This document shows positions 6,254-6,458 of a DNA stretch of 6,458 bases, piece by piece; within the stretch, counting starts at the first letter, position 1; every line of letters starts with the position of its first letter. A model generated the notes under the pieces. That model was not told where the DNA came from. It saw only the letters and a list, made by a program, of their open reading frames with translations, and ran no database searches. Made by a program: the position numbers and the translations under genes. Origin of the DNA: Deltaproteobacteria bacterium (GTDB lineage Bacteria; Desulfobacterota; Desulfobacteria; Desulfobacterales; SG8-13); contig DAOVBC010000138.1 of NCBI GenBank assembly GCA_030670715.1, positions 1 to 6,458 on the forward strand, read 5' to 3'.

Positions 6254-6325
6254 CCGGTATGGGGTTGTGCCCGCACGTGTTCACGGGGTGCGTCTCCCCG
6301 ATTCACTCCGGTGGCTACGTGTCCG
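6254..6325. other. Spacer after the radical SAM gene with small hairpins
   Basis: No gene is seen. A 5-bp hairpin cgggg/ccccg (6284-6288 with 6296-6300) could weakly end transcription, but no T-run follows. The 9-mer cccgcacgt (6270-6278) is repeated in inverted form at 6387-6395, and gtctcccc (6292-6299) is repeated directly at 6403-6410, linking this spacer to the palindrome downstream. Confidence 0.45.
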
Positions 6326-6433
6326 GTCATTTCAATGACTTAGCAGCGGGGGCATTCCTGCCCCCTCCGCGTTCTCCCGCAAAAAAACGTGCGGGAGCCG
6401 CGGTCTCCCCCACAGCTAAGTCATTGAAATGAC
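6326..6433. repeat. Perfect 19-bp inverted repeat around a branched fold; MITE or REP-like candidate
   Basis: The arms GTCATTTCAATGACTTAGC (6326-6344) and its exact reverse complement (6415-6433) flank 70 bp. Inside are a 7-bp hairpin gggggca/tgccccc (6348-6354 with 6359-6365) and a second stem ccgcg/cgcgg (6367-6371 with 6399-6403) that continues as ctcccgc/gcgggag (6374-6380 with 6391-6397) with an A-rich loop. The result is a three-way junction. Each arm also contains a smaller palindrome (gtcatt-tc-aatgac on the left, gtcatt-ga-aatgac on the right). No obvious target duplication flanks it and no gene is inside. It could also act as a transcription-stopping structure, but there is no T-run. 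Confidence 0.7.
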
Positions 6434-6458
6434 GAGGCCACTGCGCCAATCTCGCTGC

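Noticed and set aside
6040..6330. Minus-strand 96-codon open frame at the end of the radical SAM gene
   Set aside because: Most of it overlaps the conserved C-terminal domain on the + strand, and the remainder lies in hairpin-rich spacer with no family resemblance.
6326..6433. CRISPR repeat, or integron attC site
   Set aside because: There is only one unit, with no spacers and no recognisable integrase core sites or cassette gene; the inverted-repeat layout fits a MITE or REP-like element better.

Overview
The window reads as a chromosomal piece of a moderately GC, Gram-negative-type genome. The mix of a two-domain universal stress protein, an IS110-type transposase, a cobalamin-type radical SAM protein and eroded short tandem repeats between genes suggests a deltaproteobacterium (Desulfobacterota, perhaps a sulfate reducer). 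That assignment is an impression from protein style and repeats, not from a marker gene. All four convincing genes lie on the + strand.

Bases 1-2570 hold a compact pair. The first gene encodes an aminoglycoside-phosphotransferase-like domain fused to a P-loop kinase (530 aa). The second, 68 bp downstream, encodes a tandem-domain universal stress protein (302 aa). The same pairing of families occurs in the mycobacterial dormancy locus Rv2004c/Rv2005c, so this looks like a conserved stress module rather than antibiotic resistance.

Bases 2571-4381 are an accessory interval. From left to right it holds: a tract of degenerate nonamers that folds back on itself; an ideal ribosome binding site followed by ATG and an immediate stop; a heptad GTTCAAG tract; a strong hairpin that buries the ribosome binding site of the next gene; a full-length IS110-family transposase (DEDD type); and about 400 bp of structured non-coding DNA after it. 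IS110-family recombinases are guided by a bridge RNA encoded in the element's non-coding end. The 3' stretch (3925-4323) is the best place in this window for that RNA, although the upstream side cannot be excluded.

Bases 4382-6253 encode a B12-binding-type radical SAM protein resembling RiPP-maturation C-methyltransferases. It has an expanded CX13CX2C cluster motif and no recognisable precursor peptide nearby. The last 200 bases are non-coding and contain a perfect 19-bp inverted repeat around a nested, branched fold (6326-6433), a candidate miniature mobile element or REP-like unit.

The most interesting parts are the IS110 element with its hairpin leader and candidate guide RNA, the terminal branched palindrome, and the unusual cluster motif of the radical SAM protein.
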